From the NCBI GenBank assembly GCA_964574325.1, contig CAZNMY010000023.1, forward strand, positions 3,931 to 67,930: DNA of 64,000 bases, in the 5' to 3' direction. The stretch's first letter is position 1, and every line of letters starts with the position of its first letter. Made by a program: the position numbers and the translations under genes. The DNA is from CAMDPA01 sp964574325 (GTDB lineage: Bacteria; Pseudomonadota; Alphaproteobacteria; Rhizobiales; Hyphomicrobiaceae). Below are positions 63,364-64,000 of this stretch, piece after piece. The notes under the pieces were generated by a model. That model was not told the origin of the DNA. It made no database searches and saw only the letters and a list, made by a program, of their open reading frames with translations.

Positions 63364-63414
63364 CTAATCGGCCCCGCGCTCATCCTGTTGCGGCGGCGAA
63401 AGCCTGGGGGCTGA

Positions 63415-63735
63415 TCACGACGAGACTTCGCGGACTTCACCGGGCGTGATGGATTTCAGAACCCGCTGCAGTTCCGGTATCAATCGTGCAAGTTGCTCGA
63501 CGCGATTGTTTCTCGCTTTAGGATCGACAATCGCAAACGGGCGACTAGACAATCGCTGCTGGAACGGCAAGCTCTTGTCGACGGTGAGGAGCACATCGAA
63601 CTGGTCTGAGATCGCGTCGAGAAGCAGGCCATCGTCGAGAGCATCAAGGCCTACTTCGACCGCGGTCTTCACCTCGTGACCTCGGATCTGAGGAGCAAGA
63701 TCAGCTGGCACGCAGTTGTCGAGGAGGATGCGCAT
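63415..63735 (-). CDS. DUF5615 PIN-like toxin-type protein
   Basis: A 106-aa PIN-like protein of the DUF5615/Mut7-C-like group: MRILLDNCVPADLAP (first acidic residue), EVGLDALDDGLLLDAI, and VLLTVDKSLPFQQ (second acidic site). It is normally paired with an upstream DUF433 gene, as here. The TTG-ATG run near 63735-63738 leaves the exact start ambiguous; GGAGG precedes it. Confidence 0.82.
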   Translation of the reverse strand: MRILLDNCVPADLAPQIRGHEVKTAVEVGLDALDDGLLLDAISDQFDVLLTVDKSLPFQQRLSSRPFAIVDPKARNNRVEQLARLIPELQRVLKSITPGEVREVSS

Positions 63736-63753
63736 CAAGCCTCCTGTCGTCGC

Positions 63754-64000
63754 TCACTCTGCGGCAGCTTTGGTTGACTCTGCGATAGCGGTCCTTTTGG
63801 CGAACTGCAATACAGCGATGGCATGCTCGCGGGACACATTGGGGAAGCCGCGCAGGAACTCCTCCAGGGGCGCGCTGTCCTCGATGAATTCGAACAGCGT
63901 TTGCACCGGTACGCCCCCATGCGCTCCGGGGGCGAGGTGATTAGGCCGAAGTTCCCCGGACTGGAACGAGAACGGTTTTCGGATTTCTCTTTTGCAGCCG
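63754..64000 (-). pseudogene. DUF433 antitoxin-type gene, apparently frameshifted, cut by window edge
   Basis: Two minus frames carry parts of one DUF433 protein. The first frame reads NFGLITSPPERMG (the usual N-terminus). The next reads VPVQTLFEFIEDSAPLEEF then LRGFPNVSREHAIAVLQFA to a TGA at 63754-63756. The expected GG-x-PVF-x-GTR segment between them is missing and the frame changes near 63905-63920, so a deletion of about eight codons plus a shift is likely. An alternative start at the GTG of VQTLFEF would make a short protein. It lies 18 bases upstream of the DUF5615 gene. Confidence 0.55.

Overview
The window is GC-rich (roughly 65% by eye), densely coded chromosomal DNA from an alphaproteobacterium. 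The conserved order pyrH-frr-uppS-cdsA-dxr-rseP-bamA-lpxD-fabZ-lpxA-lpxI-lpxB, use of LpxI rather than LpxH, a Tat-type signal on TolB, and Bug/TctC solute receptors without their own permease genes all fit Hyphomicrobiales or Rhodospirillales (possibly Reyranella-like). The genus cannot be fixed from this sequence.

Left part (1-23 kb): an rRNA cytosine methyltransferase; two convergent SET-domain protein methyltransferases; an alpha/beta hydrolase and a gentisate-dioxygenase-like bicupin; a beta-CASP metallo-hydrolase with a LOG-family protein and an MmgE/PrpD protein; a coupled circularly permuted ATP-grasp/alpha-E plus transglutaminase pair, followed by DUF2478 and ferredoxin-like genes; an HpaB-type hydroxylase; an arsenic operon (ArsR-ArsC fusion, ArsJ-associated GAPDH, ArsJ); a tRNA-Thr(CGU); and two TctC receptors.

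Middle part (23-46 kb): a Wzx/Wzy-type exopolysaccharide locus (acyltransferase, WecG-like transferase, two GT2 enzymes, flippase, Wzz-like protein, Wzy-like protein, Wza-like export lipoprotein). Next comes the Tol-Pal cluster on the minus strand, ybgC-tolQ-tolR-tolA-tolB-pal. It carries an opposing secreted-protein gene between ybgC and tolQ, and two tandem micro-lipoprotein genes (41 and 45 codons) between tolB and pal. Two tandem Tat-signal metallophosphoesterases, a PRC-barrel protein, an alpha/beta hydrolase and a Cys-cluster protein follow.

Right part (46-60.5 kb): a plus-strand run for translation recycling, isoprenoid synthesis, outer-membrane assembly and lipid A synthesis. LpxI is about 450 residues, with what looks like a second, degenerate copy of its C-terminal domain. 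From 60.6 kb on the DNA is accessory: a dihydroxyphthalate-decarboxylase-like protein, an MntA/HepT toxin-antitoxin pair, a TIR domain fused to four membrane helices, and a DUF433/DUF5615 pair whose DUF433 half looks frameshifted and partly deleted at the window edge.

Dispersed palindromic repeats with GTCATCCCGG/CCGGGATCCA arms sit in three intergenic spaces, one of them inside the tol operon. No insertion sequence, CRISPR array or rRNA gene was seen.
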